Positions 17,241-26,268 are shown, numbered from the stretch's first letter. The stretch: DNA of 49,318 nucleotides from Collinsella aerofaciens (GCA_905213325.1 CAJMHW010000015.1:1-49318); one strand, 5' to 3'. Made by a program: numbers and translations. The notes: generated from the letters alone by a model not told the origin.

Positions 17241-18290
17241 CTACATTCCCGACCAATCGATAAATATCTCCTCACGAAGCCGGCGTTCGAGCTCCTGCTG
17301 CCGCGGTGTCTTGTCTTTCAGCGGCGCATCGAGATAGGACATGATGAGCTCCATCACCACGCGGAAGGCATCGGAGTCGGCCAGCTGGCCATAGGTCATC
17401 AAAACGACGGGATATCCCATCGCCTGCAAGGCCGTCGTTCGGTCGGAGTCAGAGATCTTGGATTCTATGGATCCGTGTATGGCTTTACCCTGGCATTCAA
17501 CCAGACACTCTCGGCTGCCGTCCTTATTTGCCAGCAGGATATCGGCATAGCGCCTGTCGAGCCCCGAAATCAGACGAGCGCTGCGCGTCATACGAATCTC
17601 GACGTTATTGGTAAGGCGCAGCCCTTCGCCGCCGCGTAACCTCGAAAGACCAAACAGCATCGATGCCTGGACCTCGAGCGGCGATGCCGCCATCCCTGTA
17701 ATGCATTTCGCGGCACGTGTGAACGATTTAGCGCCGCGGAGCCCCCGGATCTTATCGACGTACTCCGTAAGCTCAGAGAGCTCGATCAAGGGCGGTCGTT
17801 TCCACAAGTCCGTTGGATTCCCCGAGACATCCTTTACGTTTTCCCAGCCCAACTGCGCGTCACCCCACCGGCCCCCATACGCCTGCACAAGTGCCGACTT
17901 TACCTGAGGCGCAATCTTGCACACGGCAAAGGTGCCGCACATCTCATACATGCACATGATTAGACGCTCGTTTGAGACCGAGGAGGCCAGGGTCAGCAGG
18001 GTAAAGAGTGGGGACGCGGCATCGAGGCCAAACTCTGTCTGCCGCACGGAGCCAAACGGCCTCTCCCCGTTCCAAACATGCCTGACAATGCGATCGCCCT
18101 TACGTCCGCAGCTTCCCTGCGCCAAAACGTGCAACGGGATGCCCAGAAAATGCGTGACGAGCGGATGCTCGCAAAGGCGCTCCTTGCGCGGATCGTCCGC
18201 AGACTCGGGCAGGTCCGGCATTATCGCCAAGACCTGTGGAGGTATCCGGTGATACCGAAAGGCAGATATGTCGCACAGCATGTCGTCCAT
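17241..18290 (-). CDS. AbiEi/DUF559-like protein with PD-(D/E)XK-type C-terminus
   Basis: A 349-aa protein that I recognise only as a paralogue of the product of 26755-27963. Shared features in order: a SPLE motif (203-206) starting a helix, GGEGLRL, an Asp in RRYADILLAN (D250), an ExQ motif in LVECQGK (E265/Q267), DSDR (281-284) and ...LQAMGYPVVLMTYGQL. This order is that of Vsr/DUF559-type restriction-endonuclease folds, so nuclease activity is inferred, not shown. The N-terminal half is of unknown type. The start ATG at 18290 is a guess: the frame is open for 120 more codons but reads there like non-coding sequence, and no good ribosome binding site was found. Confidence 0.55.
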   Translation of the reverse strand: MDDMLCDISAFRYHRIPPQVLAIMPDLPESADDPRKERLCEHPLVTHFLGIPLHVLAQGSCGRKGDRIVRHVWNGERPFGSVRQTEFGLDAASPLFTLLTLASSVSNERLIMCMYEMCGTFAVCKIAPQVKSALVQAYGGRWGDAQLGWENVKDVSGNPTDLWKRPPLIELSELTEYVDKIRGLRGAKSFTRAAKCITGMAASPLEVQASMLFGLSRLRGGEGLRLTNNVEIRMTRSARLISGLDRRYADILLANKDGSRECLVECQGKAIHGSIESKISDSDRTTALQAMGYPVVLMTYGQLADSDAFRVVMELIMSYLDAPLKDKTPRQQELERRLREEIFIDWSGM

Positions 18291-18444
18291 AGAGGCTACG
18301 TACCCACTGCGCCGTTTGTGAACCCGCTCGGACGGCAAACGCGCTGGCTCGGCCTGCGAACGGTAAATACTGCTGCGCGCACACCGCGGATCTCTTAGGA
18401 GGCTTACAATCGGTTTGGAAAGCAGACTGATTGTGAGGTTGCAT

Positions 18445-19665
18445 ATGGTTGACAAGGACTTTGCCTGGCGGCTTGCGCAGGAGCTTGTGCGAATCGACAG
18501 CTCAGACCCGGGCGCGTATGAGGATGAAATTGAGCGGCATATCAAAGCGTTGGTTGAGGAACAGTTGGCGCAGCTGAGCCATCCGGTACTCGATGCCGTG
18601 CAGATTGCAGAGCTCGAAGTACTCCCCGGGCGCCGCAACCTTATGGTCACCGTGCCGGGCCAAAGCGACGAGCCGCGACTCGTCTATATCTGCCATATGG
18701 ATACCGTTACGCTGGGCGATGGCTGGGACGCGGACATTACGCCGCTCGGGGCGGTCGTGCGCGACGGCAAGCTCTACGGCCGCGGTGCCTGCGATATGAA
18801 GGGTGGCCTGGCCTGCGCCATTGCCGCACTGGTCCATACGCTCGAGCGCGTGGCGGCGGATGGCGCGTTGCCCCGCCGCGGCTTTTCGCTCATCTGCTCG
18901 GTCGACGAGGAAGACTTTATGCGCGGCTCAGAGACCGCGATCGATGCTGGCTGGGTCGGCTCGCGTGAATGGGTGCTGGACACCGAGCCCACCGACGGAC
19001 AGATCCAGGTGGCGCACAAGGGGCGTACGTGGTTCGAGATTGAAATGGCTGGCGTGACGGCGCATGCGAGCCAGCCCTGGAAGGGCGCGGATGCCGTCGC
19101 CGCCATGGCCGAGGTCGTGTGTTCGCTCCGTCGCGCGTTTGTGGCGCTGCCCGCGCACGATGAGCTGGGGTCTTCGACCATCACGTTTGGCCAAATCGAG
19201 GGCGGATATCGCCCCTACGTCGTACCCGACCGCGCCAAAGTCTGGGTCGACATGCGCCTGACCCCGCCGACCGATACGGCCGCCGCGACGCGCATGGTAG
19301 AGCAGGCCATCGCCGTCGCCGAAGCCGCCGTTCCCGGTTGTCATGGCAGCTACACCGTGACGGGCGACCGCCCCGCCATCGAGCGCGACCCGAACTCTCC
19401 CCTTCTAGCAGCGCTCAAGCGTGCCGCCGATGACGTGACGGACGCGGACACGACCGTCGGCTTCTTTACCGGCTACACCGACACCGCCGTCATTGCCGGC
19501 AAGACAGGTAACCGCAATTGCATGAGCTACGGTCCCGGGTCGCTCGCGCTCGCGCACAAGCCCAACGAATATGTGCCCCACGCCGATATCGTTCGTTGTC
19601 AGCAGGTGCTAATCGCGCTCGCCGATAACGTGCTCTGGGACGCGAATGGGCAAGTTGGGGCATAA
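18445..19665 (+). CDS. M20-family metallopeptidase / deacetylase
   Basis: A 406-aa zinc hydrolase of the ArgE/DapE/CPG2 group, which cleaves N-acyl or peptide bonds of small substrates. The first metal motif is ICHMDTV, followed by GRGACDMKGGLAC with the bridging Asp, and then VDEEDFMRG with the general-base Glu pair. The dimerisation domain (about residues 195-300) is present, and a late His lies in ...EYVPHADIV. GAGG lies 6 bases before ATG 18445; the upstream TTG in frame is less likely. No arginine or lysine biosynthesis gene is adjacent, so the substrate is open. Confidence 0.82.
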   Translation: MVDKDFAWRLAQELVRIDSSDPGAYEDEIERHIKALVEEQLAQLSHPVLDAVQIAELEVLPGRRNLMVTVPGQSDEPRLVYICHMDTVTLGDGWDADITPLGAVVRDGKLYGRGACDMKGGLACAIAALVHTLERVAADGALPRRGFSLICSVDEEDFMRGSETAIDAGWVGSREWVLDTEPTDGQIQVAHKGRTWFEIEMAGVTAHASQPWKGADAVAAMAEVVCSLRRAFVALPAHDELGSSTITFGQIEGGYRPYVVPDRAKVWVDMRLTPPTDTAAATRMVEQAIAVAEAAVPGCHGSYTVTGDRPAIERDPNSPLLAALKRAADDVTDADTTVGFFTGYTDTAVIAGKTGNRNCMSYGPGSLALAHKPNEYVPHADIVRCQQVLIALADNVLWDANGQVGA

Positions 19666-19704
19666 TAAGCCGCGAACAAACCGACTCGTGCGTTAGGACC
19701 GCCC

Positions 19705-20394
19705 ATGAAAGCACTTCCGTTTCCCTGCATCCGCCCGGCTCAGGACCGCGTGCTCGAGGCGCTGCCTGCAATGGGCGGCATTCTGAGTGACGACGAAGCC
19801 CTGCGCGGCGCGATTGCCGATGGGCTCATGCTCAAAGATCCGGGTGCGGCATACTACGTGTACGAATGTTCGGGGGAGCCGGGGCGCGTAACAGGTGTCG
19901 TGGCGATCTGCCCGGTTAACGTGCTGACGGGTAGCGACGAGGCCGCCGCCAAGAGCGTCGACGCACTCACCGCCGCGCGCGCGATCGCCGAACTTAAGGT
20001 GCAGCCGCGCCCCGTGTCGCTCTCCTACGAGGCGTCGCCCGTCATGGACATCATCCTGGGCGCTGCCAAAGAGGGCGCGTCGCTCTACGCCGTCACCGAC
20101 CCCGCGGGCATTACGCACCGCGCGTGGGAGGTCAAGCGCGAGGAGGCCGTCGGGGCCATCCGCGCCATGCTCGACCAAGCACCGGAGCCGGCACTGGCCG
20201 ACGACCCCGCCTACGCCGCCGCTCTAACCGGGGCGTCGCAGCTGCTGGCCGATGAGGCCCGTGTCGCCGGAACGTACACCGGCAAGGAGCCGTTCAACTT
20301 TACCGTTGCCGTGCTCTTCCCCGCCGCGCAGGTCAGCGGCGCCGCGCCGCAGGTTCCGACAGGTCTGCTCACGCACCAGGTCGCGCGGTTCTAG
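19705..20394 (+). CDS. DUF1015-like protein, divergent and short
   Basis: A 229-aa protein. The opening MKALPFPCIRPAQDRV and the central AAYYVYECSG and HRAWEV segments resemble DUF1015 proteins, which are usually about 400 aa and often neighbour serine-biosynthesis genes. The conserved ADGHHR-type motif appears to be replaced by ALADDPAYAAAL. The region between the start and YYVYE is shortened, as is the C-terminal part. It therefore looks like a reduced or repurposed member. It lies 39 bases after the M20 gene, probably co-transcribed, and a strong terminator follows. Function unknown. Confidence 0.55.
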   Translation: MKALPFPCIRPAQDRVLEALPAMGGILSDDEALRGAIADGLMLKDPGAAYYVYECSGEPGRVTGVVAICPVNVLTGSDEAAAKSVDALTAARAIAELKVQPRPVSLSYEASPVMDIILGAAKEGASLYAVTDPAGITHRAWEVKREEAVGAIRAMLDQAPEPALADDPAYAAALTGASQLLADEARVAGTYTGKEPFNFTVAVLFPAAQVSGAAPQVPTGLLTHQVARF

Positions 20395-20439
20395 CAAGAC
20401 CAGACCGCCCGGCACAAAAATCGGCAGCTCAACAAACAG

Positions 20440-20480
20440 GGGGCGGAGATGCAGCAGGTACATGCATCTCCGCCCCTTTT
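20440..20480. terminator. Bidirectional-type intrinsic terminator
   Basis: A perfect 14-bp stem (GGGGCGGAGATGCA / TGCATCTCCGCCCC) followed by TTTTG. It lies between the convergent DUF1015-like and phosphatase genes. Confidence 0.85.
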
Positions 20481-20522
20481 GCGTCGAGAAATTAGCCGGC
20501 GACCCGTGCCGCCGCGCTCGCG

Positions 20523-21158
20523 TTATCCGCGCTGCGGACCCGCAGTAGCCACGAGCGGTTCAAGCCCCAGCTCGCGCGCGTAGTCTTCCTGCGTGAAAAT
20601 CTCAACCAGTTCAAACGTATCCGTCGCATCATCAAACGCAAAGTGCAGCACCGAGCAGTTGCCTGGCACGCGGTCGCGCTCATCGGCCGCCGCGCCCTTC
20701 ACATGGTCCATGAACTCCTTGATGGCCGAGCCGTGGCTCACCGCGAGCACGCACTCGTGGTCCGGGCGACGCATAAGATCGGTCAACGTCGCCACCATGC
20801 GCTCGCGCACCTGCATCTGGCCCTCGCCGCCAAACTGGCGATAGAAGTCGCGCCACGGGCGCTCGGGCATGAGCATCACGCGCTCGGCCTCAAAGTCGCC
20901 AAAGAACCACTCACGCAGGCCGTCCAGGCGCTCGTACGCCAAGCCCGGCCACAAGTTGGCGATGGTCTGCTCGGTGCGGTGCAGCGTCGAGGTGTAGGCA
21001 TGATCGGGCTCAATGCCGCGCGCACGCAAGAACATGCCGGCACGCGCCGCCTGGTCGCATCCCAGCTGCGTGAGCGGCGAGTCACTCCAACCCTGAATAA
21101 TGCGCTTAAGGTTGAATATTGTCTGCCCATGACGAACCAGATACAGGTCTTTATTCAT
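20523..21158 (-). CDS. Histidine phosphatase family protein (PGM-like)
   Basis: A 211-aa branch-1 histidine phosphatase. The catalytic RHG motif is in YLVRHGQTIFNLKRIIQG, the second basic pocket is in YTSTLHRTEQT, and the acid in the DGLREWFFGDFE segment and the second His in LAVSHGSAIKE are present. Members dephosphorylate sugar phosphates or other small phospho-compounds; the substrate is not clear. The ATG at 21158 is chosen from GAAAGGA upstream. It lies 17 bases after the 3' end of a paralogous gene (21176-21718) and is probably in the same operon. Confidence 0.85.
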   Translation of the reverse strand: MNKDLYLVRHGQTIFNLKRIIQGWSDSPLTQLGCDQAARAGMFLRARGIEPDHAYTSTLHRTEQTIANLWPGLAYERLDGLREWFFGDFEAERVMLMPERPWRDFYRQFGGEGQMQVRERMVATLTDLMRRPDHECVLAVSHGSAIKEFMDHVKGAAADERDRVPGNCSVLHFAFDDATDTFELVEIFTQEDYARELGLEPLVATAGPQRG

Positions 21159-21175
21159 AGGGGTCCTTTCGTTCG

Positions 21176-21718
21176 TTACCAATCAAGGAGCGAAAACGCC
21201 CCGTCGCAATAGCCAAAATGAAGCACGGCACCGTTGTCGGGTAGCTCTCCCCTGCCAGTCACATACTCAAGAAACTCCTGGCAGGCTGAGCCGTGGGAGA
21301 CTGCCAGCACGCAGTCGTGCTGCGGCCTGGCCATGATGCGGGACAGCACCGCGACCATACGTGTGCGAAGCTCACTTTCCGACTCGCCACCAAAGGCAAC
21401 CGGATAATCACCCCAGGGCTGCGGCGGCATCTCGCGATTTGATGTGCCCTCCAGCGAGCCAAAATGCCACTCACGCAGGTCATCGACCAGCTCAATGGAA
21501 CGGCCCTCGCCAACGATAAGCTCGGCCGTATGCCGCGCCCGGCCCAACGGCGAGGAATACACATGATCAAAGGCCACGCCATGCGCCGCAAACGCCGTAC
21601 GCGCCGTCAGCGCCTGCTCGCGCCCGCGCGCCGTAAGCGGCGAATCGTGCCAGCCCTGCAAAATGCTCTGCACATTGAGCTCAGTCTGCCCATGCCGCAC
21701 CAAATACAGATCTGCCAA
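21176..21718 (-). CDS. Histidine phosphatase family protein (PGM-like), tandem paralogue
   Basis: A 180-aa paralogue of the next gene, with the same motif order: YLVRHGQTELN, YSSPLGRARHTAE, DDLREWHFGSLEG and LAVSHGSACQEF. I place the start at TTG 21718 because GGGAGGG precedes it and the family homology begins two residues later. The upstream open frame runs through a CCACCACAAAGG repeat and would be non-coding. The two copies probably arose by tandem duplication. Confidence 0.82.
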   Translation of the reverse strand: MADLYLVRHGQTELNVQSILQGWHDSPLTARGREQALTARTAFAAHGVAFDHVYSSPLGRARHTAELIVGEGRSIELVDDLREWHFGSLEGTSNREMPPQPWGDYPVAFGGESESELRTRMVAVLSRIMARPQHDCVLAVSHGSACQEFLEYVTGRGELPDNGAVLHFGYCDGAFSLLDW

Positions 21719-21732
21719 ACACCCTCCCCTCG

Positions 21733-21770
21733 TACCACCACAAAGGGGACAGGAGCCTTTGTGGTGATTT
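21733..21770. repeat. CCACCACAAAGG hairpin repeat, copy 5
   Basis: Arms TACCACCACAAAGG and CCTTTGTGGTGATTT around GGACAGGAG. It lies between the nitroreductase 3' end and the histidine phosphatase start, and the centre is in the copy 1 orientation. Confidence 0.8.
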
Positions 21771-21801
21771 TGCCGCCGGATTGCACCGCAACGACGCACA
21801 A

Positions 21802-22473
21802 CTACAGCAGCACGTCGGCAAGCGGACGCTTGGGTACGTGGTGCACCCGCGCCTCGTCGCGCCAATAATTGATGGAGCCGTCGGGGTTGGAATCGATCGC
21901 ATCGATCACCTGCGTCTCGGCCGGAACGCCAAACGCCATGATCAGCTTGAGCTCATACTTGTCGTTATCGAGCCCCATGGCATCGAACGCGTGGGGCGTA
22001 AAAGCCTTGAACATGCAGGCAGCCACCTCGGGCGTGGCGCTGCGGGCGGCGAGCATCATCGTCTGCGCGGCAATGCCCGTGTCGACCTCGGTAATGGGAG
22101 CGGCGGGCTTGCCCGGAACGGCGCGCTCGGCAAGAATCGCGATGTAGCCGGTCGGGCGCTCGCCCTCATCGGGACCCGACCAATCCTTGAGCGCGCCGGC
22201 CCATGCAAGCTCGTCAAACACGCGAGCGCAGTCCTCTGCACCGCTTACCACATGAAAACGCAGACGCTGAGCATTGGCGCCACAGGGAGCCAGGTGCGCC
22301 AGCTCCGCCAGCTCAAGCAAAAGCTCACGCGGCACGCGCATGGACTCGTCAAAGCGACGGCACGTACGGGCGCGGCGAACCAACGCATCAAACGCGTTCA
22401 AGCCGAGCTTTTCGGAACCCTGCTTTGCCATCGACTCGGCGCTTACCGGCGCCGCGGGAACTGCTTCGTTCAT
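21802..22473 (-). CDS. Nitroreductase family protein
   Basis: A 223-aa flavin-dependent nitroreductase-like protein. The FMN-binding start is visible in ALVRRARTCRRFDES, followed by LAHLAPCGANAQRLRF. The middle contains TEVDTGIAAQTMMLAARS, another family hallmark. The enzyme would reduce nitro groups, quinones or similar acceptors with NAD(P)H; the natural substrate is not evident. The ATG at 22473 is chosen on homology, as the ribosome binding site is weak (GGGGG). Collinear with the histidine phosphatase pair but separated by a hairpin repeat. Confidence 0.8.
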   Translation of the reverse strand: MNEAVPAAPVSAESMAKQGSEKLGLNAFDALVRRARTCRRFDESMRVPRELLLELAELAHLAPCGANAQRLRFHVVSGAEDCARVFDELAWAGALKDWSGPDEGERPTGYIAILAERAVPGKPAAPITEVDTGIAAQTMMLAARSATPEVAACMFKAFTPHAFDAMGLDNDKYELKLIMAFGVPAETQVIDAIDSNPDGSINYWRDEARVHHVPKRPLADVLL

Positions 22474-22708
22474 AGGGACCCCCAATTTCGGGCAATTGTT
22501 CTTAGGAAAATCTAACCTAAAACGTAGGCAATAACGAACAGGGCTGCAATGTTCTACACCTGTTGAATAGAAAATCGCGACGTGGGGAACAACGGAAACA
22601 ATTCGGGGCCTTTGGGTTACGTTTCGCCCTCCCCGACCCATACGCCAGCGCCTTTAGGCGATACTGGTTGTAATGATCAAGGCTTACGCCGCACGGAAAG
22701 GAGACATT

Positions 22709-23311
22709 ATGGGCATCTTTAAGAACGATGACCAAAAATCGAGCCAGTTTGGATTTGACGAGAAAAGCATGGCGGGCAAAGCCGTCAAGGCCGTACGCTG
22801 GATTTACGCCATCACGGGCGTCTTGGCGCTCGTCGCCGGCATCGCACTGCTGTTTGCGCCCGCCAAGTCCCTCGTCTTCCTAACGACCGTCTTGGGCTTC
22901 TACTTTGTGATCACGGCCGCGATCAGGCTGTTTACCGCTGTTTTCGAGCCACTGCTGCCCACCGGCTGGCGCGTGACGAGCATCATCTCCAACCTACTCA
23001 TTATCTTGGGCGGCGTCATAATCCTGCGCAACCAGGCCTTCTCGACCGCGACGCTCACCACGATGGTGGTTATCGTGGCCGGCTTTGGCTGGATCGTCGA
23101 AGGTGTCATGTCCATTCTGGAGTCCGAGCTTTCGTCCAACCGTGCCCTCGCCATCCTGAGCGGCGCGCTCTCCATCATCGCCGGCATGTTCGTGTTTATC
23201 TATCCGCTGTGGTCGGCCAAGATGCTCGTCATCTTTAGCGGCGCCGCACTGCTGGTGTTTGGCGTAACGCTGATTGTTCGCGCTATTCAATTTGGCAAAC
23301 TGGTGCACTAG
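22709..23311 (+). CDS. HdeD/DUF308-family membrane protein
   Basis: A 200-aa integral membrane protein with six predicted spans arranged as three pairs, typical of the HdeD (DUF308) family. HdeD is linked to acid resistance at high cell density in Escherichia coli; the role here is unknown. The start MGIFKNDDQKSS is preceded by AAGGAG. The next gene begins on the very next base after its stop codon, so both are one transcription unit. Confidence 0.75.
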   Translation: MGIFKNDDQKSSQFGFDEKSMAGKAVKAVRWIYAITGVLALVAGIALLFAPAKSLVFLTTVLGFYFVITAAIRLFTAVFEPLLPTGWRVTSIISNLLIILGGVIILRNQAFSTATLTTMVVIVAGFGWIVEGVMSILESELSSNRALAILSGALSIIAGMFVFIYPLWSAKMLVIFSGAALLVFGVTLIVRAIQFGKLVH

Positions 23312-23794
23312 ATGCCGCGAACGCTCTTTATTGATGCAGACGCCTGCCCGGTCACGCGCGAGTCGATTGACTGCGCGCGGCGGGCGGGCGTCGCCGTCGT
23401 TATCGCCGGCAACAGCACACAGAACCTGGAACGCCACATTCGCCGCGACGATCCGCGCGACGTCGAGCATGCGCGACGCGGATTTTGGGTCACGACGCTC
23501 GATGTGAGCGTGGGCGCCGACAGCGCCGACTTTGCTATTGTCGAACGCCTGCAGGCGGGCGACGTAGTCGTGACGCAGGACATTGGCTTGGCGAGCATGG
23601 TGCTCGGGCGCGATGCCGCCGCCATCGGCTTACGCGGGCGCGTCTACGATAAGGCGACCATCGACATGCAACTGTTTATTCGCCACGAGGAAAAGAAGGT
23701 GCGCCGCGCCGGCGGTCGCACTCGCGGTCCGGCGGCATTTACCAGCGAAGACCGGGCCCGCTTTAAGCGCAACCTCACCGAGCTGCTGCGCTAA
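23312..23794 (+). CDS. YaiI/YqxD family protein (DUF188)
   Basis: A 160-aa protein of the UPF0178/DUF188 family, related to PIN-like nuclease folds. The N-terminus LFIDADACPV is diagnostic, as is VTQDIGLASMVLGR in the middle and RRAGGRTRGPAAFTSEDR near the end. Function in bacteria is unestablished; a nucleic-acid-processing role is inferred from the fold. It starts directly after the HdeD-like stop codon. Confidence 0.85.
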   Translation: MPRTLFIDADACPVTRESIDCARRAGVAVVIAGNSTQNLERHIRRDDPRDVEHARRGFWVTTLDVSVGADSADFAIVERLQAGDVVVTQDIGLASMVLGRDAAAIGLRGRVYDKATIDMQLFIRHEEKKVRRAGGRTRGPAAFTSEDRARFKRNLTELLR

Positions 23795-23796
23795 CC

Positions 23797-23841
23797 AAGG
23801 TAGATTTTCGGGACATGCCCGGAAATCTACCTTTTTGTTTT
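23797..23841 (+). terminator. Intrinsic terminator after the YaiI gene
   Basis: Stem AAGGTAGATTTTCGGG / CCCGGAAATCTACCTTT with a T-rich tail (TTTTTGTTTT). Confidence 0.85.
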
Positions 23842-23876
23842 GAGCGGTGTGAGCGCTCGGAATCCATGGCTCAACA

Positions 23877-23946
23877 AAAAAAACGGGCTTCAAAATGCCA
23901 TGCGTCGCCGCATTGCGCAGGCGCCGAGCATGGCTATTTGAAGCCC
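23877..23946 (-). terminator. Intrinsic terminator of the metal permease gene
   Basis: Inverted arms 23885-23903 (GGGCTTCAAAATGCCATGC) and 23928-23946. Read on the minus strand the stem ends in GTTTTTTTTT, a strong U-tract. Confidence 0.85.
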
Positions 23947-23961
23947 ATTTTTTAAGCCTAC

Positions 23962-25062
23962 TTAGAGGCCGAAGGCGGATAGGATAAGGCCCCAGCCGGC
24001 GCCGATGACGTACATCATGACCAGGAACACGGCGTTTTCACGAGCGCTGCGGTTGGTGCGGAACAGGACAAGATAGCCCACGCCGGCGGAAATGAGCGTG
24101 CCGGCGAGCATCGGCGCCAGCTGTAGCGCGCCCTCCAGGTACAGCTGCGTAATGACCACGCTGGCCGAGCAGTTGGGGATCAGGCCGACGAGTGCCGAGC
24201 CCAAGACGGCGAGCGTCTCGTTGCCACGCAGGAACTGCTCGATCGCGGACTCTCCGAAGGTCTCGAGCACGGCAACTAGAATCAGCGTCACCAGGAAAAT
24301 AAAAACCGAAACCTGCACGGTGTGCGAGATCGCGCTGCGGATAATCGACAGGACGGGCGCACCTTCGTGGGAGTGACCGTGGTCGTGCCCATGGCCGTGG
24401 TGGTGCTCATGCTCGCCTGCGTGACCGTGGTCATGGCTGTGTCCGTGGTCGCGCTCGTGTTCATCTTCATCATCATCGCAACCGCAATGGTCGCGCTCGC
24501 ACAACTCGTGGATGTGGTCGGCGCTCACGCCCGCCTCGGCCACTTCATCAATGATGTCGCCCCCGGTATGGTCGTCGTGCGCGCAGTTCACATGAGCCGG
24601 ATTGGCAGCGGTCCCCAGCACGGTACGGCGAATCGCCGCATGCGCGCGGGCATTACGACGAAGGCCGCGGATAGCCGCGTCCACGATAAAGCCCGTGACC
24701 AGCGCGATCAGTGCCTTCGAAGCCAAAAGCATCGCCATGGTCTGCACGGGCACCTGCTCGGCGAGCAACAGCGGCAGCATCTCATCGGAGGTCGAGAGGA
24801 ACACGGCGACCAGCGTGCCCAGCGTCACGACACGGCCGGCGTACAGCGTTGCTGCCATGGCCGAAAATCCGCACTGCGGCACAATGCCCAGCAGCGAGCC
24901 AGCCACGGGACCCGCAGCGCCGGCGCGCTTGATAGCGCCGTTGACGCGGTCGCCCGCAACGTGCTCAAGTGTCTCGAGAGCAAGATACGTCACCAACAAA
25001 AACGGCGCCAGCGAGAGCGTGTCCTTGCCGGCGTCGAGCAGAATATCAATCAGCAAATCCAT
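23962..25062 (-). CDS. Putative 10-TM heavy-metal permease with His-rich loop
   Basis: A 366-aa membrane protein of the ArsP_2-type 10-TM putative heavy-metal exporter family. Two related halves of about five spans each carry the repeated signatures LLGIVPQCGFSAMAATLYAG and LVGLIPNCSASVVITQLYLEG. Between them lies a hydrophilic loop (about residues 155-235) rich in His, Asp and Glu with many HxH repeats, likely to bind divalent metal. Mn, Zn or Ni export is plausible, but the ion cannot be named from sequence. The upstream region carries two 16-bp direct repeats (25095-25110 and 25125-25140) that look like operators. Confidence 0.75.
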   Translation of the reverse strand: MDLLIDILLDAGKDTLSLAPFLLVTYLALETLEHVAGDRVNGAIKRAGAAGPVAGSLLGIVPQCGFSAMAATLYAGRVVTLGTLVAVFLSTSDEMLPLLLAEQVPVQTMAMLLASKALIALVTGFIVDAAIRGLRRNARAHAAIRRTVLGTAANPAHVNCAHDDHTGGDIIDEVAEAGVSADHIHELCERDHCGCDDDEDEHERDHGHSHDHGHAGEHEHHHGHGHDHGHSHEGAPVLSIIRSAISHTVQVSVFIFLVTLILVAVLETFGESAIEQFLRGNETLAVLGSALVGLIPNCSASVVITQLYLEGALQLAPMLAGTLISAGVGYLVLFRTNRSARENAVFLVMMYVIGAGWGLILSAFGL

Positions 25063-25094
25063 GACGGATGGAACCTTTCATGTCTTTCGGCAGC

Positions 25095-25140
25095 ATTGTA
25101 AAAGTCCTAGCGGTCAACTAGGGTATTGTAGTTGTCCTAG
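25095..25140 (-). promoter_or_regulatory. Two direct 16-bp operator-like repeats before the metal permease
   Basis: ATTGTAAAAGTCCTAG (25095-25110) and ATTGTAGTTGTCCTAG (25125-25140) match at 13 of 16 positions. They start exactly 30 bp apart, about three helical turns, so two protein units could bind on one DNA face. The position, 33-78 bases before the permease start, fits a promoter overlap. The regulator is unknown. Confidence 0.5.
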
Positions 25141-25234
25141 GCGCGATGCCAATAGTTGCCCATGGTAAACTATCATCTCGCCACATCTCAATGAACCCGA
25201 GCCGCGCGGTGCGGCCCGTCCAAGGAGCAGTTAT

Positions 25235-26203
25235 ATGAACGTTTCACAAGCACTCGAATACGAGCGCCAGCCGTTTATTCCCATGTTTATCTATGGCGAT
25301 CACGGCGCCATGGAGTCCGAGCGCCAGAAGGGCGAAGAGGCCCTTAAGGTGCTCGAAACCGAGTACTTTACCGCCGAGGGCGACCCCAGCTTCGACTTTG
25401 CCACCGTGCGCGACCTGGCTGACCGCAACCGCGACCTGTGCGACCAGATTGGCGAGGCACGCCTGCGCAACGTGACGCCCGCGACGCTTTCGCGCGGCCT
25501 GTCCGATGCCGACACCTGCGCCGCCATCGGCAAGATGCAAAAGCGCACCGCCGCGTCCGTTATGCGCGAAATCCGCGGCGACCGCGACGCGCTCGGCGTG
25601 GCCTACGCCCGCAAGCCCATCCAGGGCACCGTGCTCGGTATCGACATCGAGACCACCGGCCGTGCACCCGAGCGCGGCTATATCATCAACGTGGGCTGGG
25701 AGATCATGGAGCTCACCAGCGACGCCGTCCCGCATGACGCCGAGGCACACTACTGCGGCCTGCCCGACATCTACCGCGGCGAGGATGTGCCGCTATCGAA
25801 CATCCATCACATTACCTGGGACGACATCGACGGCAAAAAACCATTCCGCGAGAACAAGGAACTGCAGAAGCAGCTGCTCAAACTCATGAAGAAGTACCCG
25901 TACATGGCGCATAACGCCGCGTTCGAAGACAGTTGGTTCAAGATCCACCTGGACGGTTACGCCGAGGCACGCCGCGCCGGCAAGATCATCGTCATCGACT
26001 CGCGCCAGATCTGCCGCAGCCTGGATGCCGACGTCCGCTCGCTCCCCCGCGAGTCCGCGCCCGCCGCGCTCGAGAACTGGGCGCGCCGCCGTGGCACCCT
26101 CGCCGCCGACGCCAACGAGCAGCACCTGGGCCTCGACGACACCGACCTCATGCTCCGCACGGTTCAGGCCGAGTTCAACCTCAAGAACCTATTCGCGAAA
26201 TAA
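25235..26203 (+). CDS. DEDDh 3'-5' exonuclease family protein
   Basis: A 322-aa protein with an exonuclease domain from about residue 130. ExoI is GIDIETTG (D137, E139), ExoII is AHNAAFEDSW, and ExoIII is EQHLGLDDTDLM, with the His spaced as in the DEDDh class of DnaQ-like nucleases. The first ~130 residues are helical and not recognised. The domain would remove nucleotides from 3' ends of DNA or RNA; the partner or target is unclear. AAGGAG lies upstream of the ATG. It is monocistronic, with a perfect terminator after it (26269-26305). Confidence 0.82.
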   Translation: MNVSQALEYERQPFIPMFIYGDHGAMESERQKGEEALKVLETEYFTAEGDPSFDFATVRDLADRNRDLCDQIGEARLRNVTPATLSRGLSDADTCAAIGKMQKRTAASVMREIRGDRDALGVAYARKPIQGTVLGIDIETTGRAPERGYIINVGWEIMELTSDAVPHDAEAHYCGLPDIYRGEDVPLSNIHHITWDDIDGKKPFRENKELQKQLLKLMKKYPYMAHNAAFEDSWFKIHLDGYAEARRAGKIIVIDSRQICRSLDADVRSLPRESAPAALENWARRRGTLAADANEQHLGLDDTDLMLRTVQAEFNLKNLFAK

Positions 26204-26268
26204 CCGATCCATCTGCGGGAGCGCCTGCCAGGCACAGCGCAATCCGTCTGGGCACACCGACACGCAGT

